Assembly: GCF_000735435.1 (NCBI RefSeq)
Contig: NZ_JMPP01000018.1
Location: 62,001 to 126,000 of the forward strand
DNA length: 64,000 bases
From: Klebsiella planticola ATCC 33531
Lineage (GTDB): Bacteria > Pseudomonadota > Gammaproteobacteria > Enterobacterales > Enterobacteriaceae
Direction of reading: 5' to 3'
Position 1 is the stretch's first letter. Each line of letters starts with the position of its first letter. Both the position numbers and the translations under genes were made by a program. The notes beneath the pieces were generated by a model. The model did no database searches. It saw nothing but the letters and a program-made list of their open reading frames with translations, and was not told the origin of the DNA. Below, piece by piece: positions 33,017 through 43,696 of this stretch.

Positions 33017-34180
33017 TTAGCGTGCGGCCTCGTAAATCCGACGGCTGACCTCAAGGGTGATATCCTGATTTTCACCCAGCGCCGTCATGCCGTGTTCTTC
33101 CAGTTTAGCCAGTAACGCCGGGATAGAGCTACCGTCCAGACCGTAGTCGGAAAGACGGGTCGGTACGCCAAGCTGTTCGAAGAAGTTACGCGTCGCGGCG
33201 ATAGCGGCATCGATACGTTCGTCTTCAGAACCCTCGGTAATATTCCAGACGCGAGCGGCATATTGCAGCAGTTTCGCGCGTTTAGTATCGCGTTTTTCAT
33301 TCCACAATACTGGCAGCACGATGGCCAGCGTCTGGGCATGATCGAGGCCATGCATCGCGGTCAACTCGTGACCCAGCATGTGCGTTGCCCAGTCCTGGGG
33401 AACGCCAGCGCCGATCAGGCCGTTTAACGCCTGGGTCGCGGCCCACATAATATTGGCGCGAACGTCGTAATTTTCCGGCTCCTTCAGCGCTTTCGGACCC
33501 TCTTCAATCAGGGTCAGCAGAATGCCTTCGGCAAAGCGATCCTGAATTTTGCCATCAACCGGATAGGTAACGTACTGCTCAACGGTATGGACAAATGCGT
33601 CAACCACGCCGTTGGCCACCTGACGCGGCGGCAGGGTATAGGTGTAAACCGGATCGAGGATCGCAAACACCGGCTGGACATGAGCAGACATGAAGGCGCG
33701 TTTGTCGCCGGTGGTTTTACGTGAAACCACGGCACCTTTATTGGATTCGGAACCGGTTGCCGGCAGCGTCAGCACGGAGCCCATCGGGATCGCACTTTTC
33801 ACATGGCTGCCGTAGGTTTCGAGAATTTCCCACGGATCGACGTTTTCGTCATAGTGCGCCGCTGCGGCGATGAATTTCGTGCCATCCAGTACCGAACCAC
33901 CGCCGACGGCGAGCAGGAAGGTGACGTTTTGTTCACGGGCGATTTTCACCGCGTTCATCAGCGTTTCGTAAGAGGGGTTTGGTTCAATCCCGCCAAACTC
34001 CAGAACGTCGAAGCCGTTCAGGGCGTTGAGGACTTGATCGAGCACGCCGGTTTTCTTCACGCTGCCGCCGCCGTAGGTCACCAGAATCCGGGCATCCGCC
34101 GGGATTTGATCGCGCAGGTTATCGATGGCGCCTTTACCAAACAGGATGCGGGTTGGGGTATGTAGATCGAAATTGTTCAT
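33017..34180 (-). CDS. yqhD: NADPH-dependent aldehyde reductase YqhD
   Basis: Iron/zinc-type alcohol dehydrogenase that reduces short and lipid-derived aldehydes with NADPH. The nucleotide site [11 protein letters not shown] is near residue 94. Metal ligands lie in [10 protein letters not shown] and [18 protein letters not shown]. The start at 34180 ([12 protein letters not shown]) has a GAGGG site nine bases upstream; it gives 387 residues as in E. coli. An ATG five codons upstream is not supported. Confidence 0.96.
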   Translation of the reverse strand: MNNFDLHTPTRILFGKGAIDNLRDQIPADARILVTYGGGSVKKTGVLDQVLNALNGFDVLEFGGIEPNPSYETLMNAVKIAREQNVTFLLAVGGGSVLDGTKFIAAAAHYDENVDPWEILETYGSHVKSAIPMGSVLTLPATGSESNKGAVVSRKTTGDKRAFMSAHVQPVFAILDPVYTYTLPPRQVANGVVDAFVHTVEQYVTYPVDGKIQDRFAEGILLTLIEEGPKALKEPENYDVRANIMWAATQALNGLIGAGVPQDWATHMLGHELTAMHGLDHAQTLAIVLPVLWNEKRDTKRAKLLQYAARVWNITEGSEDERIDAAIAATRNFFEQLGVPTRLSDYGLDGSSIPALLAKLEEHGMTALGENQDITLEVSRRIYEAAR

Positions 34181-34376
34181 TATTCGTGCCCTCAAAAAAA
34201 GAAAACTGCCGACTGAGAGGATGCCTCGGCCAGATGACGGTCATTGTGGTCCTGTCGCCGGTTCCTCTCAATGCACATTCCTGCCGTTGTCTTGCCCATT
34301 TCTCCACTGGGCTGGAGAAAAGGCAGAAATATGCGCACAATGCAGAGGTGAAAAAACGTCTGGAGAAGCACCGAAA

Positions 34377-35276
34377 ATGAACCGCGCCGAGATATGCCAG
34401 CTGTTGACGGAAAAGGTTAATGCACTGAAAGATAACGAAGAAAATCTTAGCTTGCTGCTGCCAGATATTCGTCTGTTGTACGGCACACAGCCGGGTACCC
34501 GTACGCCGGTGATGTACCAGCCAGGCATTGTTTTTCTCTTTTCGGGTCATAAAATTGGCTACATCAATGAGCGGACTTTTCGCTATGACACCAATGAATA
34601 TCTGCTGTTGACGGTACCGCTGCCGTTTGAGTGCGAGACCTTCGCGACGCCAGAGGTGCCGCTGGCGGGATTGCGCCTGAATGTGGATATTCTCCAGCTG
34701 CAGGAGCTGCTGATGGACATAGGCGAGGATGAGCTGTTTCAGCCGGCGATGGCCTCCAGCGGCATCAACTCGGCAGCCTTATCGGAGGAGATCCTGTGCG
34801 CGGCGGAAAGGCTGCTGGATGTGATGGAACGTCCGCTGGATGCGCGTATCCTCGGCAAACAGATTATCCGCGAGATCCTCTATCACGTGCTCACCGGGCC
34901 ATGCGGCGGGGCGCTGCTGGCGCTGGTCAGCCGACAAACCCACTTTAGCCTGATTAGCCGTGTTCTGAAGCGCATTGAAAGCCAGTACACCGAAAACCTC
35001 AGCGTCGATCAGCTGGCGGCGGAAGCCAATATGAGCGTCTCGGCGTTTCATCATAATTTCAAATCGGTGACCAGCACCTCGCCACTGCAGTATCTCAAAA
35101 GCTATCGCTTACATAAGGCGCGGATGCTGATGATTCATGACGGGATGAAAGCCAGTGCCGCGGCGATGCGCGTCGGCTACGAGAGCGCGTCGCAGTTCAG
35201 CCGTGAGTTTAAACGCTACTTTGGCATGACGCCGGGAGAAGATGCGGCGCGGATCAGAATGATTCAGGGACTGTGA
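34377..35276 (+). CDS. yqhC: AraC-family transcriptional activator YqhC
   Basis: Activates yqhD-dkgA in response to aldehydes in E. coli. The N-terminal AraC-type sensor domain (about 1-185) contains [20 protein letters not shown], and the C-terminal double HTH contains [19 protein letters not shown] and [15 protein letters not shown]. Start at 34377 ([10 protein letters not shown], 299 residues) has a GGAG site 11 bases upstream; the longer open frame upstream is not homologous. Divergent from yqhD across 196 bases. Confidence 0.93.
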   Translation: MNRAEICQLLTEKVNALKDNEENLSLLLPDIRLLYGTQPGTRTPVMYQPGIVFLFSGHKIGYINERTFRYDTNEYLLLTVPLPFECETFATPEVPLAGLRLNVDILQLQELLMDIGEDELFQPAMASSGINSAALSEEILCAAERLLDVMERPLDARILGKQIIREILYHVLTGPCGGALLALVSRQTHFSLISRVLKRIESQYTENLSVDQLAAEANMSVSAFHHNFKSVTSTSPLQYLKSYRLHKARMLMIHDGMKASAAAMRVGYESASQFSREFKRYFGMTPGEDAARIRMIQGL

Positions 35277-35338
35277 CGGAGAAGGGCCGGGGTTTCATTC
35301 CCGGGAAGGCGGGCAGCGCCGCTCCCGGGAAGGTTCTG

Positions 35339-35998
35339 TCAGGCGTTACAGAATTTTTTCTTGATAACCACGACCACGGTACCCACCAGCCCGGCCACCA
35401 GCAGCGCGATGGGCAGAATCATCAGGCAGGTCATGACCTGGTCTTCATGTCGCTTCACGAACGGGATCATGCTGAGCGCATAGCCCAGACCGGTAACCAC
35501 GCCGACCCACAGCAGCGCGCTGAGCCAGTTGAAGAACTGAAAGCGGCGGTTGGAGAGCCCGGAAATGCCGGCCATCGTTGGCAGCAGGGTGCGCACGAAG
35601 GCGAGGAAACGACCGGCCAGCAGCGCCAGAAGACCATGTTTATCAAACATACAGGTCGCGCGCTGATGGTACTTCTGCGGCAGATGGGCGAGCCAGCCTT
35701 TGACGGTTTCGGTATTGCCAAGCCAGCGCCCTTGCAGATAGCTCAGCCAGCAGCCAAGGCTGGCAGCGGCGGTAAGGATGGCAAGAGTCGGCACAAAGTC
35801 CATGACGCCTTTGGCTATGAGCGCGCCGGCGAGCAGCAGCAGGCTGTCCCCGGGTAAAAATGAAGCGGGTAGCAGACCGTTTTCCAGAAACAATGTCATG
35901 AACATGACCAGATATACAACGCCCACGACCTGGGGGTTTGCCAGCGCGGCAAAATCATGTTGCCACAGGGCGGCGACAATCTCTTGAATGACAACCAT
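35339..35998 (-). CDS. yghB: DedA-family membrane protein YghB
   Basis: 219-residue inner-membrane protein of the DedA/VTT family, known to be redundant with YqjA for envelope homeostasis and recently tied to lipid carrier flipping in the wider family. Features are the reentrant segment [18 protein letters not shown] (about 43-60), [18 protein letters not shown] with the conserved arginine pair near 130, and three further hydrophobic helices. It converges on yqhC. Confidence 0.95.
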   Translation of the reverse strand: MVVIQEIVAALWQHDFAALANPQVVGVVYLVMFMTLFLENGLLPASFLPGDSLLLLAGALIAKGVMDFVPTLAILTAAASLGCWLSYLQGRWLGNTETVKGWLAHLPQKYHQRATCMFDKHGLLALLAGRFLAFVRTLLPTMAGISGLSNRRFQFFNWLSALLWVGVVTGLGYALSMIPFVKRHEDQVMTCLMILPIALLVAGLVGTVVVVIKKKFCNA

Positions 35999-36070
35999 GG
36001 ACTTTCCTAAGTGGTACCGTATTTTTGATTAGTGTACTCCTGAAGAGCCCCGAACACCTTGATCTCGGGC

Positions 36071-36114
36071 GCAACAACAGCGGCCGCCTTACGCAGAACG
36101 TCCGCTATTGTTGC
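36071..36114 (-). terminator. Stem-loop after metC
   Basis: A 13-bp stem (36071-36083 with 36102-36114) that pairs fully, using one G-U wobble, only when read on the minus strand. It begins 15 bases after the metC stop. No T-run follows, so it may stabilise the 3' end rather than terminate. Confidence 0.5.
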
Positions 36115-36128
36115 CACTCGCTGTCACT

Positions 36129-37351
<1,223 letters not shown>

Positions 37352-37490
37352 AAACTAGCATGAATGACTCAAGCTGTACCGGGGAATGGCCGATACGGGC
37401 AAAAATTTTGCGAAATCCGCGGTCGGCCACTTTTTTACTGCGTAAGCGCAAGGAATCTAAACGTGATTTGCTGCACAGTGTAAATACTAA

Positions 37491-37505
37491 TGAGAACCAC
37501 TATCA
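37491..37505. promoter_or_regulatory. Candidate Fur box of exbB
   Basis: TGAGAAC-C-ACTATCA matches the 7-1-7 Fur consensus at 11 of 15 positions and lies 62 bases upstream of the exbB GTG. Iron repression of exbB by Fur is established in E. coli. Confidence 0.65.
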
Positions 37506-37567
37506 ATTCGATGCTTTTTTGATATTATTGTGCTCAGATTTTGTGATTGACGTCCTGGAGATTCAGC

Positions 37568-38299
37568 GTGGGTAATAATTTGATGCAGGCGGACCTGTCC
37601 GTTTGGGGTATGTATCATCATGCCGATATTGTCGTTAAGGTCGTGATGATTGGCCTGATTTTGGCGTCGATAGTCACTTGGGCTATCTTTTTCGGCAAAG
37701 GTGCTGAAATCCTCTCCAGTAAGCGCCGCCTCAAGCGCGAACAGCAGCAGCTCAGCGATGCTCGTTCCCTCGATCAGGCCAGCGATATCGCAAACAGTTT
37801 CCACCCGAAAAGCTTAAGCACCCAGCTTATCAACGAAGCGCAGAACGAGCTGGTGCTCTCTGAAGGCGTCGAAGATAACGAAGGGATTAAAGAGCGTACC
37901 GGTTTCCGCCTTGAGCGTCGCGTGGCGTTCGTCGGCCGTTATATGGGCCGCGGCAACGGCTATCTGGCGACCATCGGGGCGATTTCCCCGTTCGTCGGCC
38001 TGTTTGGTACCGTCTGGGGTATCATGAACAGCTTTATCGGCATTGCGCAGACGCAGACGACTAACCTTGCGGTAGTTGCACCGGGCATCGCTGAAGCGCT
38101 GCTGGCGACCGCCATCGGCCTGTTTGCGGCGATTCCTGCCGTGGTTATCTATAACATTTTTGCCCGCATGATCGGCAGCTACAAAGCGTCGCTCGGCGAT
38201 GTCGCCGCGCAGGTGCTGCTGCTGCAAAGCCGTGACCTGGATCTGAGCGCCAGCGGCGTAAAACCGGTCCGTACCGCGCAAAAATTACGAGTAGGTTAA
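37568..38299 (+). CDS. exbB: TonB-system energising protein ExbB
   Basis: Inner-membrane proton-channel subunit that with ExbD powers TonB-dependent uptake of siderophores and cobalamin. 243 residues from a GTG start at 37568 (GNNLMQADLSVWG), eight bases after a GGAG site; the frame is open seven codons earlier. Three membrane helices, the later two in ATIGAISPFVGLFGTVWGIM and AEALLATAIGLFAAIPAVVI. Six bases before exbD. Confidence 0.97.
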   Translation: MGNNLMQADLSVWGMYHHADIVVKVVMIGLILASIVTWAIFFGKGAEILSSKRRLKREQQQLSDARSLDQASDIANSFHPKSLSTQLINEAQNELVLSEGVEDNEGIKERTGFRLERRVAFVGRYMGRGNGYLATIGAISPFVGLFGTVWGIMNSFIGIAQTQTTNLAVVAPGIAEALLATAIGLFAAIPAVVIYNIFARMIGSYKASLGDVAAQVLLLQSRDLDLSASGVKPVRTAQKLRVG

Positions 38300-38305
38300 T
38301 GCTTT

Positions 38306-38731
38306 ATGGCAATGCATTTTAACGAAAACCTCGATGATAACGGCGAAATGCATGACATTAACGTCACGCCGTTTATTGACGTCATGCTGGTGCTGTTGAT
38401 CATCTTTATGGTGGCGGCACCGCTGGCGACCGTGGATGTGAAGGTCAACCTTCCGGCCTCCTCAAGTCAGCCGCAGCCGCGTCCGGAAAAGCCGATTTAT
38501 CTGTCGGTGAAAGCGGATAAAACGATGTTCCTCGGCAACGATGCCATTACCGAAGAGAGCATGATCGGCGCGCTGGATACGCTGACTGAAGGGAAGAAAG
38601 ACACCACCGTCTTCTTCCGCGCGGACAAAACCGTGGATTATGAGACGATGATGAAGGTCATGGATACCCTGCACCAGGCGGGTTATCTGAAGATTGGTCT
38701 GGTGGGTGAAGAAACCGTAAAAGCGAAATAA
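38306..38731 (+). CDS. exbD: TonB-system protein ExbD
   Basis: 141-residue partner of ExbB with one N-terminal membrane helix carrying the proton-responsive aspartate (Asp25, in DINVTPFIDVMLVLLIIFMV) and a periplasmic C-terminal domain. It is in an operon with exbB and closed by a terminator. Confidence 0.97.
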   Translation: MAMHFNENLDDNGEMHDINVTPFIDVMLVLLIIFMVAAPLATVDVKVNLPASSSQPQPRPEKPIYLSVKADKTMFLGNDAITEESMIGALDTLTEGKKDTTVFFRADKTVDYETMMKVMDTLHQAGYLKIGLVGEETVKAK

Positions 38732-38751
38732 CCCTCCCGACGACGCTCCTC

Positions 38752-38777
38752 AGGCTGGCCATGCGCCAGCCTTTTTT
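38752..38777 (+). terminator. Rho-independent terminator after exbD
   Basis: AGGCTGGC/GCCAGCCT stem with a 5-base loop and six T residues. Confidence 0.9.
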
Positions 38778-38832
38778 ATGCCTGATACGCAGCGGCGGGA
38801 GGTTGCAATCGCCATGGCGGGTTGCGATATAA

Positions 38833-39360
<528 letters not shown>

Positions 39361-39362
39361 TA

Positions 39363-39397
39363 CACCAGCCCGGCGGGGCAGAGCCGCCGGGCTGGTG
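39363..39397. terminator. Strong hairpin between convergent yqhA and yghZ
   Basis: A 14-bp G+C-rich stem (CACCAGCCCGGCGG / CCGCCGGGCTGGTG), starting three bases after the yqhA stop codon begins and ending just before the yghZ stop. No long T-run on either side; stem strength suggests a shared termination or end-protection role. Confidence 0.65.
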
Positions 39398-39399
39398 AC

Positions 39400-40440
39400 T
39401 TATTTATCCGACGAGGTTTGCCATAAATTGAGCTGACCATCCGCGACGTGCTGGTCAATCTGCGCCAGCTCTTCTGCGCTAAACGTCAGATTTTTCAGCG
39501 CCTGTACGTTCTCCTCCAGCTGCTGCGGGCGGCTGGCGCCAATCAGCACCGAGGTCACACGGCGGTCTTTCAGCAGCCAGCTCAGCGCCATCTGCGCCAT
39601 GCTCTGCCCGCGGCGGTGGGCCATCTCCTGCAATAAACGCAGACTGTTCAGATTTGACTCACTGAGCATATTTTCCGTCAGGCCGCGCGCTCTTTTGCCT
39701 TCGTAGAACATCCGCGAACCCTCCGGGATCTGCTGGAGATATTTACCGGTCAGCAGGCCCTGCGCCAGCGGTGTAAAGGCGATGCAGCCGACGCCGTTCT
39801 CCTCCAGCGTATCCAGCAGTCCGCTGGTGTCGACCCAGCGGTTGAGCAGGTTATAAGACGGCTGGTGAATAAGCAGCGGGATCTTCCAGTCGCGCAAAAG
39901 GGCGGCCATTTGCTGCGTACGTTCCGGCGAATAGGAGGAGATGCCGACATACAAGGCTTTACCGCTCTGTACCGCCTGCGCCAGCGCTGCGGCAGTCTCT
40001 TCCATCGGCGTATTTTCATCGACGCGATGCGAATAGAAAATATCGACGTAATCCAGTCCCATCCGCTGCAGGCTCTGATCGAGGCTGGCGAGCAGATATT
40101 TTCGCGAACTACCGTTGCCATAGGGGCCTGGCCACATGGAGTAGCCTGCTTTCGTCGCCACAATCAGCTCGTCGCGATAGGCGGCAAAATCCTCGCGCAG
40201 CAGGCGGCCAAAATTTTCCTCCGCGCTGCCGGGCGGCGGCCCGTAGTTATTCGCCAGATCGAAATGGGTAATGCCCAGGTCAAAGGCCTTGCGCAGCAGG
40301 GCGCGTTGGTCATCCAGCGCGTGACCGTGGCTAAAGTTGTGCCACAGTCCCAGCGACAAGAGGGGCAATTGCAGGCCGCTTTTACCGCAGTAGCGGTACT
40401 GCATGCGATCGTAGCGGGTGGCGTCAGCTAACCAGGACAT
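39400..40440 (-). CDS. yghZ: L-glyceraldehyde 3-phosphate reductase YghZ
   Basis: Aldo-keto reductase (AKR14) of 346 residues that detoxifies L-glyceraldehyde 3-phosphate and methylglyoxal in E. coli. Catalytic residues are visible: Asp and Tyr in ITHFDLANNYG (near 57), Lys in IVATKAGY and His in FYSHRVDE. The C-terminal SVLIGASRPQQLEEN is the NADP-binding stretch. Divergent from yghX. Confidence 0.95.
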   Translation of the reverse strand: MSWLADATRYDRMQYRYCGKSGLQLPLLSLGLWHNFSHGHALDDQRALLRKAFDLGITHFDLANNYGPPPGSAEENFGRLLREDFAAYRDELIVATKAGYSMWPGPYGNGSSRKYLLASLDQSLQRMGLDYVDIFYSHRVDENTPMEETAAALAQAVQSGKALYVGISSYSPERTQQMAALLRDWKIPLLIHQPSYNLLNRWVDTSGLLDTLEENGVGCIAFTPLAQGLLTGKYLQQIPEGSRMFYEGKRARGLTENMLSESNLNSLRLLQEMAHRRGQSMAQMALSWLLKDRRVTSVLIGASRPQQLEENVQALKNLTFSAEELAQIDQHVADGQLNLWQTSSDK

Positions 40441-40584
40441 GATCTCTCCTTATAAATTAAAACGTCGTTTCCATTTTAACTGGTATGGCACGCCGGCAGC
40501 GTTTGCTGGATCACAATGCGTAAGATTGCTGGCGTCACCGCGAGCTTATGCTTTGCTTAAAAGGGGTTAATTTCCGGAGAAGAG

Positions 40585-41475
40585 ATGATGACGCGACTGA
40601 CGGCGAAAGATTTTCCGCAAGAGCTGCTGGAGTACTACGACTATTACGCACACGGCAAAATCAGCAAGAGGGAGTTTTTACAGATGGCCGGGAAGTACGC
40701 CGTCGGTGGCATGACCGCCCTGGCACTGTTTAATCTGCTGAAACCCAACTATGCGCTTGCCGGGCAGGTCTCGTTTACCGACCCGGATATTCATGCGGAA
40801 TATATTCGCTATCCTTCGCCCGAAGGGCACGGAGAGGTGCGCGGCTATCTGGTGATGCCGACGAAACCCACCGTAAAACCGGCGTCGGTGATCGTCGTGC
40901 ATGAGAATCGCGGGCTGAATCCCTATATCGAAGATGTCGCCCGGCGAGTGGCCAAAGCCGGTTACATCGCGCTGGCACCGGATGGCCTGAGTTCGGTGGG
41001 CGGCTATCCCGGCAATGATGACGAAGGGCGCGAGCTCCAGCAGAAAGTCGATCCGCAGAAGCTGATGAACGACTTTTTTGCCGCCGTCGCCTTTATGGAA
41101 AAGCATCCGCAGGCGAGCGGCAAAGTGGGAATAACCGGTTTTTGTTACGGCGGCGGTGTGTGCAATGCTGCCGCCGTGGCGATCCCGGAACTGGCCTGCG
41201 CGGTGCCGTTTTATGGCCGCCAGCCGCCGATCGCGGATGTCGAAAAAATCCGTGCGCCGCTGCTGCTGCACTATGCGGAGCTGGATAAGCCCATCACGGA
41301 CGGTTGGCCCGCCTATGAACAAGCGCTGAAGGCGCAGCATAAAGTGTTCGAGGGCTATATCTATCCTCAGGTGAACCACGGTTTTCACAACGACTCCACG
41401 CCGCGTTACGACCGGGCCGCCGCTGAACTTGCCTGGCAGCGAACGCTGGCGTGGTTTGCCAAATATCTCGGCTAA
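40585..41475 (+). CDS. yghX: Dienelactone hydrolase family protein YghX
   Basis: 296-residue alpha/beta-hydrolase. The N-terminus has a KREFLQ motif followed by a hydrophobic stretch (about 34-55), possibly an export or anchor signal. The nucleophile is a cysteine in GFCYGGG (near 185), with Asp in AELDKP and His in NHGFHND completing a dienelactone-hydrolase triad. The E. coli K-12 gene is, as I recall, annotated as broken; this copy looks intact. Two ATGs are adjacent (40585, 40588); GGAG at 40576 fits either. Confidence 0.88.
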   Translation: MMTRLTAKDFPQELLEYYDYYAHGKISKREFLQMAGKYAVGGMTALALFNLLKPNYALAGQVSFTDPDIHAEYIRYPSPEGHGEVRGYLVMPTKPTVKPASVIVVHENRGLNPYIEDVARRVAKAGYIALAPDGLSSVGGYPGNDDEGRELQQKVDPQKLMNDFFAAVAFMEKHPQASGKVGITGFCYGGGVCNAAAVAIPELACAVPFYGRQPPIADVEKIRAPLLLHYAELDKPITDGWPAYEQALKAQHKVFEGYIYPQVNHGFHNDSTPRYDRAAAELAWQRTLAWFAKYLG

Positions 41476-41552
41476 AAAGGGCGGAAATAGCGCTGGCACT
41501 CGCTCAAAAAATCGCTATATAATTTTATATATAACGATTGGGGGTGAAAGCG

Positions 41553-41840
41553 ATGGATAACCATTTTGGCAAAGGTTTAATGGCGGGGTTGAAGGCTTCT
41601 CAGGCTGAAAGCGCCAGCAACGCAGCCGGTTTTTGCGCGGATTATAAACGTGGGTTTGTCCTCGGTTATTCTCAGCGGATGTTTGAACAAACCGGCGATC
41701 GTCAGCTTAGCGCCTGGGAGGCCGGGATCCTCACCCGCCGTTATGGCCTGGACAGAAACATGGTCATGGACTTCTTCAGGGAAGGACATTCCTGTACCGC
41801 AATGCGTTACTTTATGGCGGGATACCGGCTGGAAAGTTAA
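41553..41840 (+). CDS. yghW: DUF2623 protein YghW
   Basis: 95-residue protein of unknown function, same length and clear similarity to E. coli YghW ([13 protein letters not shown], then [15 protein letters not shown]). The start at 41553 follows a GGGGTGAAAG site; the open frame five codons upstream uses TTG. The upstream 75 bases are very A+T-rich, suiting a promoter. Soluble, no membrane segments. Confidence 0.9.
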   Translation: MDNHFGKGLMAGLKASQAESASNAAGFCADYKRGFVLGYSQRMFEQTGDRQLSAWEAGILTRRYGLDRNMVMDFFREGHSCTAMRYFMAGYRLES

Positions 41841-41874
41841 CTACCGAAGGCCGAGGCCTCCGGTAGGTGAGGCG

Positions 41875-42741
41875 TTATGCCTGGCGTTTGTCTTCGGTCA
41901 GGGTATCGAAGTCGCTGGCGCTGTGGCGTTCATGCAGCTGCTCGTTAAGCGGGCCGTTGGTCCGGTTGACGATACGCCCGCGTTTGACTGCCGGACGATT
42001 ACCGATGTCCTGCGCCCAGCGCAGGACGTTTTTATAGCTGCCGGCGTCAAGGAATTCAGCGGCGTTATACACCCCGCCCAGCACCACATTGCCGTACCAC
42101 GGCCAGATAGCCATATCAGCGATCGTGTACTCTTCCCCGGAAACATAGCGGTTGCGGGCGAGCTGCTTATCCAGCACGTCGAGCTGACGTTTGGCTTCCA
42201 TCGTGAAGCGGTCAATCGCATACTCGATTTTCACCGGCGCATAGTTAAAGAAGTGGCCAAAACCGCCGCCGAGGAACGGGGCTGCGCCCTGTAACCAGAA
42301 CAGCCAGTTAAGGGTTTCGGTCCGCCCGGCGGGATCTTTAGGCAGGAAGAAACCAAACTTCTCAGCGAGGTACAGCAGGATGCTGCCGGACTCAAATACG
42401 CGCGTCGGCGGGGTGGTGGAGTGGTCGCTCAGGGCGGGAATTTTTGAGTTGGGGTTCACCTCAACAAAACCGCTGGAGAACTGATCGCCTTCGCCAATGC
42501 GAATCAGCCAGGCATCGTATTCCGCGCCGCTCACGCCGAGCGCCAGCAGTTCTTCCAGCAGGATAGTCACCTTCTGGCCGTTTGGCGTGCCCAGGGAGTA
42601 GAGCTGCAGCGGATGTGAGCCGACCGGTAGCGCTTTTTCATGGGTTGCGCCGGAGACGGGACGGTTGATGTTGGCGAACGCGCCGCCGTTGTTTTGCTTC
42701 CACTCCCACACTTTAGGTGGTTGGTAGTTATTCTCTGACAT
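41875..42741 (-). CDS. yghU: Glutathione-dependent disulfide-bond oxidoreductase YghU
   Basis: GST-fold protein of the Nu class (288 residues) that binds glutathione disulfide and reduces disulfides in vitro. The thioredoxin-like half has LYSLGTPNGQKVTILLEE near residue 48 and ESGSILLYLAEK near 116, followed by the all-helical half. It sits beside a DsbA-like protein and gss, a cluster of thiol-handling genes. Confidence 0.95.
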   Translation of the reverse strand: MSENNYQPPKVWEWKQNNGGAFANINRPVSGATHEKALPVGSHPLQLYSLGTPNGQKVTILLEELLALGVSGAEYDAWLIRIGEGDQFSSGFVEVNPNSKIPALSDHSTTPPTRVFESGSILLYLAEKFGFFLPKDPAGRTETLNWLFWLQGAAPFLGGGFGHFFNYAPVKIEYAIDRFTMEAKRQLDVLDKQLARNRYVSGEEYTIADMAIWPWYGNVVLGGVYNAAEFLDAGSYKNVLRWAQDIGNRPAVKRGRIVNRTNGPLNEQLHERHSASDFDTLTEDKRQA

Positions 42742-42857
42742 GAGGACCTGCCTTTTTAGTGAGCCGTTGAGGGAGTGTAGCAGGAGATGCTAAGCAGGTT
42801 TAACCGTGTGAGGCTTATTGGCCCCGGTCAGCGTCGCGCAACCGGGGCGAGGGGGAC

Positions 42858-43418
42858 TCAGGCCATAATCCGCGCGGCCCATACGCTGATATCGTCGCTG
42901 CTGCCAAGGTCCGGCTGCACCAGACCGTTGACCATAAAGGTAGGCGAGACATGAATACCGTTCTGTCGCGCGTATTTGCAATGCCATTTAATTTCAGCCT
43001 GCAGCTCAGGGCGGGCGAAGGCCGTAGAGAGCAGAACCTGGCTATAGCGCTCAATGCGCTGGATAATCTGCTGCGGCGTGGTCTCCATATTCGGCCCGCT
43101 GCAATGGTCGGTAAATTCAAACTCTTCGCGATGGTCGGCGACGGCTTTTAACACCCTGTGCGCCTGCTCTCTGCCGTGCGGGAGCGTCGAGGCGGCAAGA
43201 ATGCAGCGCACGATGACGCCGGAGAAAAGATGCCACGGCTGCGACTGCAGACGAATCTTGATGGTCACATTATCCGCGCCGACTTCGTCCAGTAGCTCGT
43301 CGAGCTTATTGAATGCCCGGACGGAAAACGGGCAGGTTGGCTCAAGGAAAACCTCAAAAGTACGTGGGCCGTGGCCCCAGACCAGCGGTTGAGCCTGCAG
43401 ATGCGGTTGTGCGCTCAT
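42858..43418 (-). CDS. DsbA-like thioredoxin-fold protein with a single active-site cysteine
   Basis: 186 residues from the ATG at 43418 (GGAG eight bases upstream; an earlier in-frame ATG at 43442 lacks one). The thioredoxin-fold start FEVFLEPTCPFSVRAF has Cys29-Pro-Phe-Ser32, so the second cysteine of a CXXC is replaced by serine. The later cis-proline region is GIHVSPTFMVNG. No signal peptide, so cytoplasmic. It is co-directional with yghU (116-base gap). Likely a glutathione-linked reductase or isomerase; substrate unknown. Confidence 0.75.
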   Translation of the reverse strand: MSAQPHLQAQPLVWGHGPRTFEVFLEPTCPFSVRAFNKLDELLDEVGADNVTIKIRLQSQPWHLFSGVIVRCILAASTLPHGREQAHRVLKAVADHREEFEFTDHCSGPNMETTPQQIIQRIERYSQVLLSTAFARPELQAEIKWHCKYARQNGIHVSPTFMVNGLVQPDLGSSDDISVWAARIMA

Positions 43419-43696
43419 AATCAACTCCTGACGTTGTCTCATTCTTCGTTATGATTCCCTGAATCACCCGGCTGTTGTCAACGGCAATGCAACCTGAAGT
43501 ATTACGGGGAGATATTACAAATAACGATATCACTTTTACCCAAAGGCGCCGGGTTATTTTCCCGCAGGGTACGATCGCTGAATCCAATGAGTGGTATCAT
43601 CATTTCACCTCTGTCTGGTAAGTGCCTGTGGCAGGATAAGAAGAGGGAGTTTTGTTCCGCCAACTGCCCGGGCTGCATTAATTTGAGGTCAGGCTA

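Noticed and set aside
34125-34376. Upstream extension of yqhC by 84 codons
   Set aside because: It overlaps the yqhD start on the other strand; homology and a GGAG site support the internal ATG at 34377.
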